Positions 6,018 to 8,113 of a DNA stretch of 8,113 nucleotides are shown in pieces. The stretch is from the NCBI GenBank assembly GCA_945875225.1, contig CAMCJY010000076.1:1-8113 (forward strand), written 5' to 3'. Source of the DNA: Comamonas sp. lk. Lineage in GTDB: Bacteria; Pseudomonadota; Gammaproteobacteria; Burkholderiales; Burkholderiaceae_C. Numbering within the stretch: position 1 is the stretch's first letter; each line of letters starts with the position of its first letter. A model generated the notes under the pieces. It was not told the DNA's origin and searched no databases. It was given only the letters and a program-made list of their open reading frames with translations. A program made the position numbers and the translations under genes.

Positions 6018-7217
6018 ATGGAAAGCCATGCGCCCAAGGCCGTGAGGCAAAAAGTTGCGATACTTTCGCGCAGCTTTAGCAAAAGCGCTGGTGGTGCGGA
6101 AAACTATGCGGTGAATCTGGCTGAACAAGTTGCCGGTGAATTTGAAGTCCATGTGTTTTGCGAACGGTCCGATGTATCGCACCCGGGTATCTGCATTCAC
6201 CGCATGGGCCGCACGATCAAGCGGCCGCGTTGGATAGCCTTGTGGTTGTTTGCCTGGTGGTCGTGGCGTCAAACACGCTACGGGTTTGCTATCGTGCATT
6301 CGCATGAAAACACCTGGCACGGCCATGTGCAGACGGCGCATGTGCGGCCCATCAGGTACAGCCTGTTTGCACGTACCGACAATCCTTTTTTCAAGGTCTT
6401 GGCGTACCTCAAAATTTTCACCAGCCCGCGCTTAATGGCGCATTTGTGGCTTGAAAGCTTGCGCTTTCGTGGCGGTGACAAACGATTGGTGCTTGCGGTT
6501 GCGCCCGCCCTAGGCGACATCATTGCATCTACTTACGCCGTGAATGCAAAGCAATTGCGGGTAGTGCCGCCGGGGATTCATTTGGCTGGGGCTTCGGATG
6601 TCGGCGGCTCGCCAGCCTTGTCCAAAGTGGATGCACGCAAAGCCCTGGGCCTGTCGGTTGAGGGGTGGATTCTTGTGCTCGTTGGCCACAATTTTGAGAA
6701 AAAAGGGCTTGCCGCGGTATTACGCAGTTTGCCTTTGCTGCCAGCTGATGTGTTTTTGCTGGTGGTGGGGGGTGACGCCGATCAAGCGGACGCTTGGCGT
6801 ACGCGCTGTGTACAGCTAGGCCTTGATAGGCGGGTAGTGTTCAGCGGCTCTTTACCGGATGCGGCACCGGCTTTTGCCGCTGCGGATTGTTTGGTGCATG
6901 CCACTTTGGATGATATGTTCCCCTTAGTGGTGCTGGAGGCCATGGCTGCAAGCGTGCCAGTAGTGCTGAGCGTGGCCCCTTACTGCCTTGCTGCCCCTTT
7001 GGTGCAGGAGGCCAGCGCAGCTTGGATGTTGCAAGACCCGCACTCCGAGCAACAAATCGCCGACGCCGTGGGTGTGCTTCGGGCCGACCCGGGTCTGCGT
7101 CAGGCGCAGATTGCCCATGCGACCGAATTCGTGCAGAACCATGCATGGCCGCAGATAGGCATGCAGCAGGCGCAGTGGTACCGGAGCTTGATCACGGCCG
7201 AAGGGATACACGGTTGA
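6018..7217 (+). CDS. Glycosyltransferase, GT4-like (GT-B fold, WaaG/PimA-like group)
   Basis: A retaining GT-B glycosyltransferase that likely adds a sugar from a nucleotide donor to a lipid-linked or lipopolysaccharide acceptor on the cytoplasmic face of the inner membrane. The 399-residue protein starts with VAILSRSFSKSAGGAENYA (13-31), the usual Gly-rich acceptor-domain loop. VVPPGIHL (182-189) marks the hinge, LVGHNFEKKGL (221-231) opens the donor domain with the conserved Lys, and DDMFPLVVLEAMAASVPVV (298-316) is the donor-binding EX7E region. The first acidic residue there is Asp299 rather than the usual Glu, with Glu307 retained. A Trp-rich stretch (residues 72-83, WIALWLFAWWSW) may help it sit on the membrane. 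The ATG at 6018 has GGGAAGAG about 10 bases upstream and lies 3 bases after the deacetylase stop, so the two are probably cotranslated. Donor and acceptor cannot be assigned. Confidence 0.88.
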   Translation: MESHAPKAVRQKVAILSRSFSKSAGGAENYAVNLAEQVAGEFEVHVFCERSDVSHPGICIHRMGRTIKRPRWIALWLFAWWSWRQTRYGFAIVHSHENTWHGHVQTAHVRPIRYSLFARTDNPFFKVLAYLKIFTSPRLMAHLWLESLRFRGGDKRLVLAVAPALGDIIASTYAVNAKQLRVVPPGIHLAGASDVGGSPALSKVDARKALGLSVEGWILVLVGHNFEKKGLAAVLRSLPLLPADVFLLVVGGDADQADAWRTRCVQLGLDRRVVFSGSLPDAAPAFAAADCLVHATLDDMFPLVVLEAMAASVPVVLSVAPYCLAAPLVQEASAAWMLQDPHSEQQIADAVGVLRADPGLRQAQIAHATEFVQNHAWPQIGMQQAQWYRSLITAEGIHG

Positions 7218-7228
7218 CACGGGTACTT

Positions 7229-7232
7229 GGAG
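7229..7232 (+). promoter_or_regulatory. Ribosome binding site of galE, supporting a TTG start
   Basis: GGAG lies 7 bases before the TTG at 7240. No ATG or GTG start in this frame lies near the beginning of the Rossmann motif, so this site selects TTG as the start. Confidence 0.65.
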
Positions 7233-7239
7233 TGAACGC

Positions 7240-8113
7240 TTGAAAAATACTGTTTTGATAACCGGTGGTACCGGATTTATTGGCGCACATGCTGCAGCCG
7301 AACTGATGCAGGCCGGTTGGAATGTCGTAGTTTTAGATAATTTGTGTAATAGCGAGTTGAGCACCATCCAACGCCTGGGCGCTATGGGCTATGGCGTGCC
7401 GGAATTTGTGCAGGGCGATGTGCGCGATGCCGCATTACTGGACAAAGTGTTTGCTTCCCACCCGATTACAGCGGTCATGCATTTCGCGGGCCTCAAAGCG
7501 GTCGGCGAATCTTGGCAACAGGCAGCACGCTATTTAGACAACAACGTAGGCGGGACGGCTTGCCTGGCCGCTGCCATGGAGCGCGCAGGCGTGCGGCGTT
7601 TGGTGTTCAGCTCGTCTGCCACCGTCTATGGGCAGCCCGATGCGGTACCCATACCGGAGTCTGCCCCCTTGCGCACGACCAACCCCTATGGGCGTAGCAA
7701 GTTGTTGTGTGAGGACATGCTGCGCGAATTGCAGGCGGCCGATAGTCGCTGGCAAGTGGCTTTGCTGCGCTACTTCAACCCGGTGGGCGCGCATGCCAGT
7801 GGGCTGATTGGCGAGAAGCCATCAGGTATTCCGAATAACTTGATGCCCTATATCACCCAGGTGGCAGCGGAGCGGCATCCGTTTTTACGCGTCTTTGGCG
7901 ATGACTATCCCACGGTCGATGGCACTGGCGTGCGCGATTACATTCACGTGGTGGACTTAGCCAAAGGCCATCTTGCGGCGCTGCGTTATTTGGAGAAAGA
8001 AGGTAAAGGCATCACCGTCAACTTGGGAACCGGCAGCGGCGTGAGCGTGCTGCAATTGGTAGCTGCGTTCACGCGGGCTACCGGTGTGCCCATTCCTTAC
8101 CAAATACTCCCCC
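7240..8113 (+). CDS. galE: UDP-glucose 4-epimerase, truncated by the window's right edge
   Basis: GalE interconverts UDP-glucose and UDP-galactose (some members also the N-acetyl forms) with bound NAD, supplying donors for surface glycans or galactose use. It is a short-chain dehydrogenase of the extended type. The 291 residues present show the NAD-binding TGGTGFIGAH (8-17), LDNLCNS (32-38), HFAGLKAVGES (81-91), DNNVGGT (100-106), the catalytic FSSSATVYG (123-131) with Ser126, and NPYGRSK (148-154) with Tyr150 and Lys154. RYFNPVGAH, GIPNNLMPYI, and DGTGVRDYIHVVDLA follow, all typical of true GalE rather than other epimerases. About 45-50 C-terminal residues should lie beyond the window. The start is TTG, 22 bases after the glycosyltransferase stop. 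Placement behind a deacetylase and a glycosyltransferase points to a role in polysaccharide or LPS synthesis. Confidence 0.95.
   Translation, partial: MKNTVLITGGTGFIGAHAAAELMQAGWNVVVLDNLCNSELSTIQRLGAMGYGVPEFVQGDVRDAALLDKVFASHPITAVMHFAGLKAVGESWQQAARYLDNNVGGTACLAAAMERAGVRRLVFSSSATVYGQPDAVPIPESAPLRTTNPYGRSKLLCEDMLRELQAADSRWQVALLRYFNPVGAHASGLIGEKPSGIPNNLMPYITQVAAERHPFLRVFGDDYPTVDGTGVRDYIHVVDLAKGHLAALRYLEKEGKGITVNLGTGSGVSVLQLVAAFTRATGVPIPYQILP

Noticed and set aside
5637..6341. 234-codon minus-strand open frame across the deacetylase/glycosyltransferase junction
   Set aside because: It is opposite two genes with clear motifs and is itself compositionally random.
6453..6468. Inverted repeat GAAAGC-TTGC-GCTTTC within the glycosyltransferase gene
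   Set aside because: A 6-base stem with a 4-base loop inside coding sequence is expected by chance and has no second copy noticed in the window.
7214..7248. TTGACA at 7214-7219 as the -35 box of a galE promoter
   Set aside because: No acceptable -10 box lies 16-18 bases downstream (CGCTTG at 17). The TTGACA overlaps the glycosyltransferase stop codon by chance.

Overview
The window is a densely packed, single-strand (+) stretch of bacterial chromosome with ten protein genes and almost no intergenic DNA. Codon use is GC-rich. The order purD-hemF-nadD-rsfS-rlmH-maf-rng is, from general knowledge, typical of Betaproteobacteria, especially Burkholderiales. The long Lys/Ala/Pro tail on RsfS fits a Comamonadaceae-type relative. 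The genus cannot be fixed from the sequence alone.

Region 1 (1-3148) is a run of overlapping or near-overlapping housekeeping genes: the 3' end of purD (purine synthesis), hemF (aerobic heme synthesis), nadD (NAD synthesis), rsfS (ribosome silencing) and rlmH (23S rRNA methylation). Stop and start codons overlap at hemF/nadD and nadD/rsfS, and rlmH follows rsfS after 7 bases, so translational coupling within one operon is likely. Region 2 (3185-5270) holds a Maf nucleotide pyrophosphatase and RNase G. These two are also neighbours in E. coli (yhdE-rng). A 36-base gap, the longest in the window, separates them from rlmH.

Region 3 (5289-8113) changes theme to cell-surface carbohydrate: a NodB-type polysaccharide deacetylase without a signal peptide, a family-4-like glycosyltransferase, and UDP-glucose 4-epimerase (galE), which runs off the right edge. 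This looks like the start of a glycan locus attached directly behind rng. Together the three would supply UDP-galactose, transfer a sugar, and remove an acyl group from a sugar. The actual product is unknown.

No RNA genes, mobile elements, CRISPR arrays, strong terminators or convincing promoters were seen. Most of the window is ordinary core genome. The points worth a second look are the histone-H1-like tail on RsfS and the undefined deacetylase-glycosyltransferase pair. I found no clear evidence of an undescribed multi-gene system.
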